Below are positions 27,246 to 38,399 of a stretch of 64,000 nt of DNA, in pieces. Each line of letters begins with the position of its first letter. Position 1 is the first letter of the stretch. The notes beneath the pieces were generated by a model. It made no database searches, was not told the DNA's origin, and saw only the letters and a list, made by a program, of their open reading frames with translations. Source of the stretch: an uncultured Phocaeicola sp. (lineage in GTDB: Bacteria; Bacteroidota; Bacteroidia; Bacteroidales; Bacteroidaceae); assembly GCA_948566455.1 (NCBI GenBank), contig CAOYQO010000009.1, positions 56,975 to 120,974 of the forward strand, read 5' to 3'. The translations under genes were made by a program, and so were the position numbers.

Positions 27246-30200
27246 ATGGCTACGATAACTCTTCAACAATACGCAAACCAAAAGAATGCCTCAATTGATG
27301 ACATTCTTATCTATGCATCACGCAAGGGCCTTTTTTTTCCGAAAGACCCCGAGTATGTGATTGACGATTTTGACCTTAGTCGGCTGGAACCTTCAAATAG
27401 CTCGGTCAACTCTTCTGTTTCACCATACGAAGAGAGTAATGCCTTTACTTTTGAGAAGTTCCTAGACCAAAATTATGCAGAAGCCAATAAAGGTAAGATG
27501 TTTAAAGCCACAGCGTCTAAGGTATTGAACTATGGTGTATACGTTCAGTTTGATGGACATATAGGCTTTATCAAATTGGATGAACTGGCTTGGGGATTTC
27601 ATAATGATGCAACAAAACTGATTAAAGAGGGTGATGAGTTAGATGTTGTAATCCTTGAATTCAAAAGCAATAAAATCCAGTTAAGCAGAAAACGACTTTT
27701 GACGGATCCGTTGGTGGAGAATGCAGACAAGTTTCCTGTAGGCTTGATAGTTGAAGGTACTGTAGTAAATACTAATAAAAAACTTGCACATATAGATGTA
27801 GGGTTCGGCATAAGTGCAGAGTATAAACTGACCAAAGAGTTTAAACTGACTAAAGGCTGTAAGGTTTCATGTGTGGTTGTGGATATCAACCTGTCAACCC
27901 ATTGTCTGAGTGTAATAGTTCAAAAAGTTACATCTCAGCCAACAAGTACGATAACAGCAAAAAAGAAAACAGTTTCAAACGCATATGAGCCTATTATTGG
28001 CTTCGTTAAGTTCTTTGACACACAAAAAAATTTTGGTTTTATACTGGCAAACAACTATGGTGTTAGCTGTAACGAAACTGAACCTAATATGATTATTGAC
28101 TTCTATCTGACGGGAAGTGAATGGAAATCTGATTCTTATCCAAAAGATAACGAGTGGGTCATTTTTACTCCAAAATCTGGTCGTAGAGGCTGGAGTGCAA
28201 TTGATGTCAAGCGAATTTCACCCGATTCGCAAACTCTTTTAAAAGCCTTTGAGTACCGCGGTAAATTTGCTAGAATTGAAGGCTTTGACAAAAAGCACGA
28301 TTCATACAACATAAATGTTATAAACAAGATTGTTAGCATCCTTGCGAAAGATGGAGTTAATCAAGTTATAGTCAATACACTAACAGACTATATAGAACGT
28401 AGTAATGCAGACCAACGTGACGCAATAATTGACGAACTGATCTCTGATAAAGACACACGAAACTGTCTATTAAACCTAGTTGCAAGTGGCATTGAGTTGA
28501 GTAATACTGAAGGTACTGTAAGTCTGCGTAACAAAATGGTATCATCTGTATTTGGAGAAGATCCGTATGATACCGATGTTATAGTCAAGCTGTGGAATGC
28601 AGGATATGATTTAGCAGACTATTTTGACGAATTAAGAAATGCTCTGAACTTGTGGGCGGAATCAGATTCAGGTAAAGGACGCAAATTTCTGGATTCCATC
28701 AAATTGGAAGGTTTTCAGAAGTTATATTTGGAAGAACATCTGCCACAAATCAACGACAGTCTCTTATTGTTGCTACGTAAGGTATTCGATGAGGAGAACC
28801 TCCCTTTAACACTTAAAGAAAGAATCCTCAATGCACGAATGGCAAATAGCAACTTGGATTTGTCAGAGATACAACAACTATGGACTTCCGGTTATAACTT
28901 GTCGGGCTACTATGATGTTGTCAGGACTCTTATAGCTAAGAGTATGGATGGACATAGGGCGGAGTTAAGAACCTTTCTTGGTGCTATAAAGTTGGAGGGA
29001 TTGTCAGTTCTGTATTCATCAGATGCCTTAGGAACCAGCAGTAATGACTTCATACTATTCCTTCGTAGTGTATATGGTAAGAAATTTGCCGAATATCTTG
29101 CAGAGGCAGAAAATCTTAAGGATGAATATAAGGTTCTTTGTTTTCTTGATATCGTAGACATAAATTTACTGAATCGCATCTTATCTTGGGATGCGGTTGC
29201 AACTTGGTGCAATACGCTTAAGCCCGCTCAAATTCTTGACTTTGTCAAGAATTATGTTGCGGTAGCCAATTTCGAAAGTGAGAACTTCCTGAAGAATTTG
29301 AACGCTAAGCTAGTTGCAAATGCAATCAAAACAGCCGAAGAGGCGGAACAATATCAACTGCTTAAAATACTTCCTGACGATTACGCTAGGAATCTAGTTA
29401 TAGAAGAGTTTGCTGAAACAAAGCTCTACAAGCAATTTGTGGAGGAATGGTGGAATACGGAAAAGGCTGAGGTGCCCTACGTTGTATTTGACCTTGAAAC
29501 GGATGGCGAAACAATCAAAGAGTTTGCCTTCCTTAAGGAAGATAACACGCGCAGTTATGAATCGGAAGATCAGCTCCGTTCGTTAGGTCGTGCTTTAAAT
29601 CGACAGGATATCGTAGTTGGACATAATATTAAGGAATGGGATTTACCTATTCTGGCGAAGAAAGGAATCACAACCAACCAGTTTGTATGGGATACGCTGG
29701 AAATTGAAATCCTTCTTAACCCATGCCGATATGCCTATTCTCTACACACCAAGCACAATGCAGCAGAAGATACAGAACTTACCAATGAACTGTTTTGGAA
29801 TCAATTGTATCGCCTCTCAAAAGACAAATCACTTTGTGATAGCTTGAGAGATTTTTTACCAGCGCAGATTAACAATATTCTTGCCACTCTTCAGCAGGAT
29901 ATATATGCTGAATACTTTAAGAAGACTGCTAAAACATCCAAACAATTCTTTCAGGAATTGCGTTCTCTTGACTCAGAGTTGGAGAAAAAGCTAAAAGAGA
30001 TTGCCAAACTGGGCTCAGTAAGTAACTCTGACGTGGAGCGTATACTTCTGATTGCACCCAAAAGTCTGTGGTCAAGAATAGCACAATATATACCTGTGCA
30101 ATTTCCTTCTGACGTAACCGAAGGCTACAAGGTAATCAACAAAGAAGCCCTAGATGAACATCCGTTAGACAATAAGTTGTGGAACTGCGTACTAACACGT

Positions 30201-33200
30201 TTCTGTGATATATGTGCTACGCCACTCTTTTGTAACTTGGCTCAGTATCTTCGTGTGGAGAACGATGGATCAGGCAAGATTACATTCACCGAAGATAATT
30301 TGGCAGAGTATCTTACCAAGCCGAAGAGTAACATAGATTGCATTGATATTGATTCGTTCTCAGACAAAAAAATGTATGAGAACAAGTATGCTCGTATCTT
30401 TACCATAGGTGCGGAACTTCAAGACCGTGTTCACAAATGCAAGGAGGCGAAAGAATGGAGTTTCAGGGAACTTATTGACAAGGAATGTAAACTTCCCATG
30501 TCAATGGCTTCGACTAACATTGCATTATTGACAGATGCAGATAAGACAAAACTTGGTATTGTTCAATCAGAATTAACAGCAAATGTATGGGCAGAAAGAC
30601 AATCTAATGGTAATTTTGCCATCTATCAGAATTTTCAATATCAGAAATATAGAAATACGTTCTTAACTCATTTCGCCCCAGTGATGCCCGAGTTGGTGCC
30701 TTGGAAACTAAAGGGACAAGATGCTACCGATTCGAAGCTATATATGGTAAAAAGTCAAGGTTCTATATTGTTAGATGCTCCATCTTTAAGGGTAAGCCCT
30801 GCTTCAACAAACAGGAAAGCATATTGGAACTACCAGATGACTTTACTAACGAAGATACATGAGCAGAATCCATTGCAGCCACTGATTTATATAATCAATG
30901 ACGATAAAGAACTTGGCAGTGTAGAGGAATATGCCCGTAGTAATGGATACTATGTACCTGCCATAGGTAGTGGCTTCCGTAAACTAGAGTATATTGGTAC
31001 CCGCAGTAATGGTTTGGTAGTTATTACAAAAGAACAGTTCTTGGCAGGAATTGGTAATTATCGCTCTGACAAGGCGTTCTGTTACGTATGGGACAATATG
31101 GATATTGACCGTTATCTCATCATGTGGGACAAACTTCCATTCGAAGGTGACTATGAGGATGGTGCAGAAAGTGATGAAGATGAAAAGTTCAAACGAACAA
31201 CGGCTAGACAGTGCATACTGGCAGCATGGCCTATCTTTGAGCATTACTGCGCATTGGTGATGGCCAACCATAAGGACACTAACTTTTATATCATAGACCC
31301 ATACTTTGAGGATTATTCTGGTCTGGCAAAAACTTGTCACGCCAGGGCTTCTGTATTCACTCTATGGAACAATGAAGAAGTTTATCGTGAATCTTTAGAA
31401 AAGGCAGGATTGTTCTTCAAGGACACACGTGGTATTGAAGAGCAGCTTGACTCTGCATATCTCAAGAAAGTAATACTTGACAGTTGGGGATATGAAGATT
31501 GGAGAGAAGGTCAGGAACCTATCGTTGAGCATATGCTTGAAAGGAAGGGAGATTGCATAATTTCTATTCCTACAGGAGGTGGCAAATCCATTTTGTTCCA
31601 AGGGCCTGCGCTTGCTCGTGCCATGACTTCAAACAGATTGACACTTGTAGTGAGTCCTTTGCGAGCTCTCATACAAGATCAGGTCGAGGAACTGCATGCG
31701 AAAGGATTTGTCTGCAACGTAGATTACCTTAGTGGTGACCGTATGCAAGCTGAAACGCAACAAATTTACCGCAGAATTCAATCAGGTGAGATAGCTTTGC
31801 TGTATATCACTCCTGAAAGATTCCGTGTGCGTTCGTTCATGGATGTTCTTTATCAGAGACTTCAAATGGATAGGGGTCTCGAATATGTAGTCTTCGACGA
31901 GGCGCACTGTATTTCTCAATGGGGACAGGATTTCCGTCCTGATTATAGGAATGCGGTTCAGTGGTGTGTTGACATGAAAAATAGCAAGAATGAATTTGAT
32001 ATAATGGTTGCCATGTTCTCTGCCACTGTGACCACCCAAGTCGAACAAGACTTCAAGTCGTATTTCCCTGACATTGTACGACTGGGACAGAAACCTGAAG
32101 AGTATAATCCTATAAGAAAGCATATTAGCATTTCTTTTTCCGTAACAAAGGGAAAGAACAAGACAGATCAAGGACATGACCTTACGGCACGTGTAAATGC
32201 CATTAAGGACTACATCGAAGACAACAAAATCGATTTTTCAAAGAGTTGCATGCTTGTATTTTGTCGCACTCATAACGAGTGTGAAGATACGGTAGAAGCA
32301 CTGAATGAACTATGTAAGGCTGCGCCTGAAGGTTCTTTATTGGCTTCTTGTGCTGAACATATCAGCTTTTTTCACGCAGGCCTAGATTCAACCCAAAGAA
32401 GCGATATCTATCGTCAGTTTAAAAACGCAGAAGAAGATCATGTGCCAGAAGACGAGCGCATAAACATACTTTGTGCGACAAAAGCCTTTGGTATGGGTAT
32501 GGATATTCCCAATGTCCATTATGTAGTGCATTACAACCCACCAGCAGTCCTTGAAGATTATCTTCAGGAGGTAGGTCGTGCTGGTCGTGATAAAGGTATG
32601 TATGAAGCTGCTTTTCCTGATCGTAGTCAGATTCCGGCTTTGTGTATAACCTCTCCTGATGATTTCAGACATTTGAAAGATTTATTGGTTCGTAGTCAGA
32701 TGAGTTGGTCAGATTTAACTGATTGCAAGGATAAAATTTTGGCGTTCATTCGTAGATTCAAAACAATTGAGCAAGTAAAACTCAATCCAATAGTCGTGCC
32801 ATATAACATCTGGATTAAGAATGAAGAAAACGGCAAATTTCTAGATACAACGGCATCACGTCTTGCGTTCCATTGGCTGGAACATATTGGATATGTTAAG
32901 TTGAAGTACCTCGACTTGGCATATTTTGACATGACTATATCAAATAGAGAATTTCCTACTCAGAATCAGAATTCAATTAATCTATTTGGAACATCTGTCG
33001 GGTATGGCAGGCGGTATCAACAAATGCCTTCTCACGAGGCAGCTAAGCTGGTGTTCGATTATCTGAAGCTACATGCTGAGAAGTTGGAAGAGAATTCACT
33101 GTTCCCCATTTCTGAAATGCGTAGGAGCTTTAAGTCGTATAAGCTTTCGTTTGTCAAAATCATGAATGCCATTCTGGATTGCATGAAGTGTAATCTCCTG

Positions 33201-36197
33201 ACACTAAACGAACAGATGCGTTGTGAACTTAAGGCGCGTCGTTATGGAGAGACGAGATATATGGTTAAGCATAACCAGAATATTTTCGCACTTCATATCG
33301 CAATGGATGGAATACGGAAACTGTTGTCTGATTGCAAGATAGGTGTGGAGCGAGAACTTGATATGAATGAGCGTGAATACATTCAACGTCATCTAATGGA
33401 TGAGGTCAATTATGATGGACTCTTGAAAACAGAGACTAAAAAACGCAGAAAGAAAGAAGAGACTATAATATATATGCCATGGAAGGATGAACACAGTAAT
33501 CCTCCCAAAGGCTGCGTGACCAAGGCCGATACCTTTAAGAACGATATACAGAAAAGAGTTGCCGTGGGAATGTTTAACATCCTGCGATATGTACCAGGTG
33601 TGACCTTCCGTATAATAAAGACGGAAGAGGATGTGCTGTATCATATTATGGTGAAGGATGAGCGATGGAAGGATTTTGTCGATAATATGGAAACTGATTG
33701 TTTGGAATGGCTTCGCTTCATCACAGAAAATACTGGAGCATTCTGTTGGGCAGAGAAGTTGCTGGAAATGAACTTTCATGATGATGGTGATAAGTTCGGA
33801 TATTTCGACAAACTGCTTTCAGTTCTTAGAATACTCTCATATATAGAGCACACTCCATTGATGAATACAGGTATAGAGGTTCAAGCCACAGAGTTCACTG
33901 AATCTCCTATCGATGAAGGTATTGACGAAAAGTCACCCATGCACGATTATCGAAAAGAATTTGATACACTTGAGAAAGTAAAGAAGGTCAGACTCACTGC
34001 GATGAATATATTCTCTATGCTTCCAAGTGAAAAGCAAAGCGAATATATTCGTAAATATTTTATGTGCAGAAACTATGAAGACTATTTGGCCTTGGTGGGC
34101 GACTATGCACCTGAAAATTCCAACATCCTTAACGAACTTACCGAAGAGGCTTTGAAGATGGAAGAAGATAAACTAAAGGGCAACCAAGAGCAGCTGAGCA
34201 TATACAATCAGCCTCGAAACGTAAATGTGAATGTACTTGCCGGACCGGGGTCTGGTAAGACACATGTCCTTACACTGCGCTGTGCCAAACTTATCTACAA
34301 AGAACATGTAGTGCCGAGCCATATTCTTGTCTTGGCATACAATCGTGCTGTGGTTGTTGAACTAAGGAATCGGCTGGACAGTTTGTTTACCAAACTGGGA
34401 TTGAGTCGTATCGGGCATCTGTTGCACGTACATACATTTCATGCACTTGCAAAAATCTGCATGGGTGGAAAATTAGACAATCTCCCAACAGAGTTGTGGG
34501 AACAACATTTTCTTAATTTTGTAAAGAATGACGCTGCTGCGTTTCAAGCTATATTCCCCCAAATTGAGTATGTGTTGGTTGATGAGTTCCAAGATATTAC
34601 GAATCCACGTCTAGAAACATTGTTTGCTATCCATAATTTGTTTCCAGATGCGAAATTCTTTACTATTGGTGATATAAACCAAAGTATCTATGGCTTTGAT
34701 AGAGTTCCTAAAGACAATTGGGGACGACCTATAAGTTTAACGCCTGAACAGTATGCACAGGTATTGAATCCTCAACCCTATTATGATAGGCTGAATAACG
34801 CGTTGGCTCCTGTTCAGTTGGGTATGTTCACGAACTATAGATCATACCAAAAGATTTTGGATTGTGCTGCAATATTCATTCCAGAAGAGCGTAAGCATAA
34901 TCTTCCAAAATCTTCTGCAGAACTCATGAAAAATGAGCCACAAGAGCCATATACAATATTCACAGATGCTAGCTCGGCAGGTTCATCATGGAATGAAGAT
35001 CTGCCTTCATTTGTTGCCAATGTATTGCAAAATAATGAAAAGGCTAAGATAAATGGTGAGGACTATAAAATCTTCAAGACTATTGCTGTCTTCTTTAGGA
35101 CAAACAACGAAGTATATCAAGGTTATGCCTTGATAAGAAACACTCTGCCCGATGGTGTAAGAATCAGAATACAAGGTGCTAGTGTTTGTGAACTTTGGCG
35201 TGAAAGGGAAATTTATAGCCTGATCGATTTGCTGCAAAAATATCCTGCAATAGAATTAGAATCAGAAACAGGCGAACGTATGAAAACTTATCTCCAAAAG
35301 CTAATGACTGATCATCCTTGCTGGAGCCAGTTCTACATCGACATAGCCTACACTCTTGTGCTAAACTATCTTGAGTCTATTAGAACGGATGAAGATGTCC
35401 ATACATATGGAGATCTTGCATCGTATATTATGGATGTAGCAGGAAATGATGATGGCGGTCAGGTGTATAAGATTTATGACAAGTTCAAGAATGAGCGTAT
35501 ACTTAAAGAAGATAAACTTACCATCATTCTTACAACGATGCACAAGGTTAAAGGTCTTGAATTTGATGCGGTTATTATAACTCCATCATATATCGGGCTA
35601 CCTTTGAAACTACGTCGTGTATATCAACCGGGCCAAGCCATAGTAATTGACGATGCGGCAGATATAGAAGAAGAGCGAAGGCTGATGTTCGTTGCTTATA
35701 CTCGTGCAAAGAAATATCTGCATGTGTATAAGGGAGACCGAGAATGTGCCTTGGAACAGAGTAACATTTATACCACAGATAATCAGTCTGAGGCTCTTAT
35801 CTTTGAGAAAGAACCTGGTCTTGATAAATATTATTTGTCGTATACAACGTCAGATGGCATGCAACAACCTGGTAGATGTGCAGAATATATAGAAAAAGAA
35901 GTTAAAATAGACGATCCTGTTAATATTGTACGTTATAAAGACGGCAAATACTATCTATATCATAACAATCATTATATTGGACGTTTGTCGGGTGGAAGTA
36001 GAATAGCCAAGATGGCTAGTGAAAATAATTTTGAACGCATTAATGGTTTTTTTGTCAGCGACATAAGTGCTTGGAGACTGGAAGACAGTAAAAAAGCAGA
36101 CGAAAAAAGTGGTACAGATTTTACTCGAAGTTGGCAATCAATTGCTCATAGAAAAGGTTATGTACTTATTGTACAGATAGCAGGTATTGGACAATAA
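27246..36197 (+). CDS. giant S1/OB, DEDDh exonuclease, RecQ-like and UvrD-like helicase fusion
   Basis: One 2983-residue frame. Two S1-like RNA/DNA-binding folds lie at about 80-150 and 160-225 (ATASKVLNYGVYVQFDGHIG). A cold-shock-like OB fold is at about 247-330 (GFVKFFDTQKNFGFILANN). Helical repeats fill about 400-735. A DEDDh 3'-5' exonuclease follows with D749, E751, D799, H837 and D842. A RecQ-like SF2 helicase has Walker A SIPTGGGKS (K1447), DEAH at 1551 and VGRAGRDKG. A UvrD-like SF1 helicase has AGPGSGKT (K2338), DEFQD at 2446, HKVKGLEFDAV and FVAYTRAKKY. It forms an operon with the XRE gene before it and the 646-residue helicase 11 bp after it. All catalytic motifs look intact. It probably degrades or remodels foreign DNA or R-loops. 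I do not recognise it as a named system. Confidence 0.9.
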   Translation: MATITLQQYANQKNASIDDILIYASRKGLFFPKDPEYVIDDFDLSRLEPSNSSVNSSVSPYEESNAFTFEKFLDQNYAEANKGKMFKATASKVLNYGVYVQFDGHIGFIKLDELAWGFHNDATKLIKEGDELDVVILEFKSNKIQLSRKRLLTDPLVENADKFPVGLIVEGTVVNTNKKLAHIDVGFGISAEYKLTKEFKLTKGCKVSCVVVDINLSTHCLSVIVQKVTSQPTSTITAKKKTVSNAYEPIIGFVKFFDTQKNFGFILANNYGVSCNETEPNMIIDFYLTGSEWKSDSYPKDNEWVIFTPKSGRRGWSAIDVKRISPDSQTLLKAFEYRGKFARIEGFDKKHDSYNINVINKIVSILAKDGVNQVIVNTLTDYIERSNADQRDAIIDELISDKDTRNCLLNLVASGIELSNTEGTVSLRNKMVSSVFGEDPYDTDVIVKLWNAGYDLADYFDELRNALNLWAESDSGKGRKFLDSIKLEGFQKLYLEEHLPQINDSLLLLLRKVFDEENLPLTLKERILNARMANSNLDLSEIQQLWTSGYNLSGYYDVVRTLIAKSMDGHRAELRTFLGAIKLEGLSVLYSSDALGTSSNDFILFLRSVYGKKFAEYLAEAENLKDEYKVLCFLDIVDINLLNRILSWDAVATWCNTLKPAQILDFVKNYVAVANFESENFLKNLNAKLVANAIKTAEEAEQYQLLKILPDDYARNLVIEEFAETKLYKQFVEEWWNTEKAEVPYVVFDLETDGETIKEFAFLKEDNTRSYESEDQLRSLGRALNRQDIVVGHNIKEWDLPILAKKGITTNQFVWDTLEIEILLNPCRYAYSLHTKHNAAEDTELTNELFWNQLYRLSKDKSLCDSLRDFLPAQINNILATLQQDIYAEYFKKTAKTSKQFFQELRSLDSELEKKLKEIAKLGSVSNSDVERILLIAPKSLWSRIAQYIPVQFPSDVTEGYKVINKEALDEHPLDNKLWNCVLTRFCDICATPLFCNLAQYLRVENDGSGKITFTEDNLAEYLTKPKSNIDCIDIDSFSDKKMYENKYARIFTIGAELQDRVHKCKEAKEWSFRELIDKECKLPMSMASTNIALLTDADKTKLGIVQSELTANVWAERQSNGNFAIYQNFQYQKYRNTFLTHFAPVMPELVPWKLKGQDATDSKLYMVKSQGSILLDAPSLRVSPASTNRKAYWNYQMTLLTKIHEQNPLQPLIYIINDDKELGSVEEYARSNGYYVPAIGSGFRKLEYIGTRSNGLVVITKEQFLAGIGNYRSDKAFCYVWDNMDIDRYLIMWDKLPFEGDYEDGAESDEDEKFKRTTARQCILAAWPIFEHYCALVMANHKDTNFYIIDPYFEDYSGLAKTCHARASVFTLWNNEEVYRESLEKAGLFFKDTRGIEEQLDSAYLKKVILDSWGYEDWREGQEPIVEHMLERKGDCIISIPTGGGKSILFQGPALARAMTSNRLTLVVSPLRALIQDQVEELHAKGFVCNVDYLSGDRMQAETQQIYRRIQSGEIALLYITPERFRVRSFMDVLYQRLQMDRGLEYVVFDEAHCISQWGQDFRPDYRNAVQWCVDMKNSKNEFDIMVAMFSATVTTQVEQDFKSYFPDIVRLGQKPEEYNPIRKHISISFSVTKGKNKTDQGHDLTARVNAIKDYIEDNKIDFSKSCMLVFCRTHNECEDTVEALNELCKAAPEGSLLASCAEHISFFHAGLDSTQRSDIYRQFKNAEEDHVPEDERINILCATKAFGMGMDIPNVHYVVHYNPPAVLEDYLQEVGRAGRDKGMYEAAFPDRSQIPALCITSPDDFRHLKDLLVRSQMSWSDLTDCKDKILAFIRRFKTIEQVKLNPIVVPYNIWIKNEENGKFLDTTASRLAFHWLEHIGYVKLKYLDLAYFDMTISNREFPTQNQNSINLFGTSVGYGRRYQQMPSHEAAKLVFDYLKLHAEKLEENSLFPISEMRRSFKSYKLSFVKIMNAILDCMKCNLLTLNEQMRCELKARRYGETRYMVKHNQNIFALHIAMDGIRKLLSDCKIGVERELDMNEREYIQRHLMDEVNYDGLLKTETKKRRKKEETIIYMPWKDEHSNPPKGCVTKADTFKNDIQKRVAVGMFNILRYVPGVTFRIIKTEEDVLYHIMVKDERWKDFVDNMETDCLEWLRFITENTGAFCWAEKLLEMNFHDDGDKFGYFDKLLSVLRILSYIEHTPLMNTGIEVQATEFTESPIDEGIDEKSPMHDYRKEFDTLEKVKKVRLTAMNIFSMLPSEKQSEYIRKYFMCRNYEDYLALVGDYAPENSNILNELTEEALKMEEDKLKGNQEQLSIYNQPRNVNVNVLAGPGSGKTHVLTLRCAKLIYKEHVVPSHILVLAYNRAVVVELRNRLDSLFTKLGLSRIGHLLHVHTFHALAKICMGGKLDNLPTELWEQHFLNFVKNDAAAFQAIFPQIEYVLVDEFQDITNPRLETLFAIHNLFPDAKFFTIGDINQSIYGFDRVPKDNWGRPISLTPEQYAQVLNPQPYYDRLNNALAPVQLGMFTNYRSYQKILDCAAIFIPEERKHNLPKSSAELMKNEPQEPYTIFTDASSAGSSWNEDLPSFVANVLQNNEKAKINGEDYKIFKTIAVFFRTNNEVYQGYALIRNTLPDGVRIRIQGASVCELWREREIYSLIDLLQKYPAIELESETGERMKTYLQKLMTDHPCWSQFYIDIAYTLVLNYLESIRTDEDVHTYGDLASYIMDVAGNDDGGQVYKIYDKFKNERILKEDKLTIILTTMHKVKGLEFDAVIITPSYIGLPLKLRRVYQPGQAIVIDDAADIEEERRLMFVAYTRAKKYLHVYKGDRECALEQSNIYTTDNQSEALIFEKEPGLDKYYLSYTTSDGMQQPGRCAEYIEKEVKIDDPVNIVRYKDGKYYLYHNNHYIGRLSGGSRIAKMASENNFERINGFFVSDISAWRLEDSKKADEKSGTDFTRSWQSIAHRKGYVLIVQIAGIGQ

Positions 36198-36208
36198 ATC
36201 AATAAGTT

Positions 36209-38149
36209 ATGAATCAAATAAAAGAAAGACTACAGAAAGACTACAATCTCGCGGTTGTATTCTTTAATGACAAAGATTATGAATCTTTCTTCGTTCACAT
36301 ACGACCATCCATTGAACTTATCTGTAAGTTTATTATTTTGGATGCAGTCGGTGATAACGAGAAAGGACATGATGTCCTTGAAGGTAATCAAGTAATCATT
36401 GGGGGCAAAGGTGTTGAATATAAAATTAAGATCGATAATAATTCCCGTAGGCCTACAGGGAGTGCTTTGGCTATAGTGGCACAGAATGCACTTTTCTATA
36501 GTCATAGGGAGCTACAAGCCTCTTTTCTTGACAATGACAAAAAGAGAGTCAAGAGAGGTATTGAATCCTATCGTAATGTATTAGTGCAGCTATATAGTGT
36601 TGCGAGCGAACTTGGAAGTCATACTGGTAGTTCAGGCTTGTCTTTAGAGAGCCAGGCGAACTTTTGTGCATCATTCTTTGAGGGTTATTTTGATTTTTTA
36701 AAGACAAATAGGCTACTGTCAGATGATAACATAAACTTTCTTTTGGAACTGGATGGTTTTTCATCAAACAACTCTAACCAAGAAGAAATGGAGAAAGTTA
36801 GATACGAGTATGAGAAGGTTATTCAAGAAAGAAACCAAAAGCAAGAACTGATAGAACAACAGAATAAGCAGATAGCAGAGCAAAAGGCAGAGCTTGAAAA
36901 ATTAGATGCTTCTGCAAAAACGGAGAAAAATCGTGCTGATAAATTGTCAGGGCAACTTGAGAATACCCTCAGTGAGTTAGAAGCACTAAAACGAAGAATA
37001 GCAAAGTCAGAATCAGGCAAGACTCTTGATGTCATCCCTATACAAAAAGCTTCAAATATTGTTGATGACGAAATAGAACATAATGCGGAAGAATCAATTG
37101 ATATCTCTATAACTTTGCCGCAAAGATTAAAGGGATGCAATACGAATTGGCCAGTAGAAGAGGAATCTTTGGATGATGACCAACTTGATCTTATTGACCA
37201 TACAATTAATAGTTCAATGTTGGTGTCAGGATGCGCCGGTAGCGGCAAGTCAGTCATTGCGATGCACAAGGCTGCTCAAATAGCAGATATGGGCTATTCG
37301 GTTATTCTGATTGCCCTTACAAAGTCATTGGCTGGCTTTATGGGGGTTGGCTACACATTGCAATCATACAAATTCTATTATCACTATCAATGGAAATGGT
37401 TGGGGATGCCATCTGCCGATTATATTATAGTTGATGAAATTCAAGACTTCGAGCTTAAAGAAATTCAGGAATTTATGAATGCTGCCAAAAAGCATTTTCT
37501 ATTCTTCGGTGACTCAGCTCAGTCCATCTATACTCGTTTTGGTAAAAAGACTCTCTCTATTGAGGCAATTTCAAAATTAACTGGACTTAAGGAACTGAAG
37601 TTGTACAACAACTATCGACTGCCAAAAAATGTTGCTCAAATAACTCAAAAATACGTTGGTGTTAATGTAATGCCATATCAAGAGAAGGTATATTTAAATA
37701 AGGAAAATGATTTCCCTCATTTTATACATTATAATTCTTATGAAGACCAAATAGAGGCAATAGGAAAACTTATAGAGCAATATGATGGAAAATCAATAGG
37801 GATCTTGTTCTATAGTAATGAGCTAGTACTTGAAATGAGTGAAGCGTTGACAAAACGTGGTATCAATATGGAATACAAGTGCAAGACTGCTGCAGATGAC
37901 ATGCGAGGTCAAGGCAATCTTCACTTTACTAATACTTTACCAAAGGTGTTGACATATCATAGTGCAAAGGGATTGCAATTTGATGTGGTAATAATTCCAA
38001 AGTTTGAAGGTGCTATTACAGAAGAACAGCGAAAATCACTCTATGTTGCCATGACACGTACAATGCATCATCTCTATGTCTTATATAGTACAGATAAACT
38101 TGCAGAACCACTAGATTTAGTTCCAGTCAATTATTATAAAAAAATATAA
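36209..38149 (+). CDS. UvrD-like helicase with helical (DUF4145/HEPN-like) N-terminal domain
   Basis: A 646-residue partner of the giant helicase, starting 11 bp after it. The N-terminus (1-190, FFVHIRPSIELICKFIILDA) is an all-helical domain like the DUF4145/HEPN domains attached to restriction enzymes. A long coiled coil follows (about 200-270, QNKQIAEQKAELEKLDASAK). The SF1 helicase core has SGCAGSGKS (K347), YIIVDEIQDF, FFGDSAQSIYTRFG, NNYRLPKN, TYHSAKGLQFDVVIIP and LYVAMTRTMHHLYVLY. The core is short, lacking the large 1B/2B insertions of UvrD itself. It is likely an obligate partner of the giant protein. The HEPN-like label rests on general pattern only; the RxxxxH RNase motif was not identified. 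Confidence 0.88.
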   Translation: MNQIKERLQKDYNLAVVFFNDKDYESFFVHIRPSIELICKFIILDAVGDNEKGHDVLEGNQVIIGGKGVEYKIKIDNNSRRPTGSALAIVAQNALFYSHRELQASFLDNDKKRVKRGIESYRNVLVQLYSVASELGSHTGSSGLSLESQANFCASFFEGYFDFLKTNRLLSDDNINFLLELDGFSSNNSNQEEMEKVRYEYEKVIQERNQKQELIEQQNKQIAEQKAELEKLDASAKTEKNRADKLSGQLENTLSELEALKRRIAKSESGKTLDVIPIQKASNIVDDEIEHNAEESIDISITLPQRLKGCNTNWPVEEESLDDDQLDLIDHTINSSMLVSGCAGSGKSVIAMHKAAQIADMGYSVILIALTKSLAGFMGVGYTLQSYKFYYHYQWKWLGMPSADYIIVDEIQDFELKEIQEFMNAAKKHFLFFGDSAQSIYTRFGKKTLSIEAISKLTGLKELKLYNNYRLPKNVAQITQKYVGVNVMPYQEKVYLNKENDFPHFIHYNSYEDQIEAIGKLIEQYDGKSIGILFYSNELVLEMSEALTKRGINMEYKCKTAADDMRGQGNLHFTNTLPKVLTYHSAKGLQFDVVIIPKFEGAITEEQRKSLYVAMTRTMHHLYVLYSTDKLAEPLDLVPVNYYKKI

Positions 38150-38399
38150 TGGTATATGCAAGGATACGAGGACTAATAGTGGCAATTGTTTTATTGTACA
38201 AAATCAGAGTTTCGGACAAAAATATGTAAGCTGCATCAACCTATCACCCTGTTTGCTTTCGGTAATAGGCAGCACACACTGGAGAAGCTGGCAACTACGA
38301 CACAGGCGGACATGAATGAAATGCGCAAGGCGGCGGAAGCCAAGGACATGAAAGCACAGAACGGATGGGTAAACCACTTGAGAAGCTCATGGATACAGA

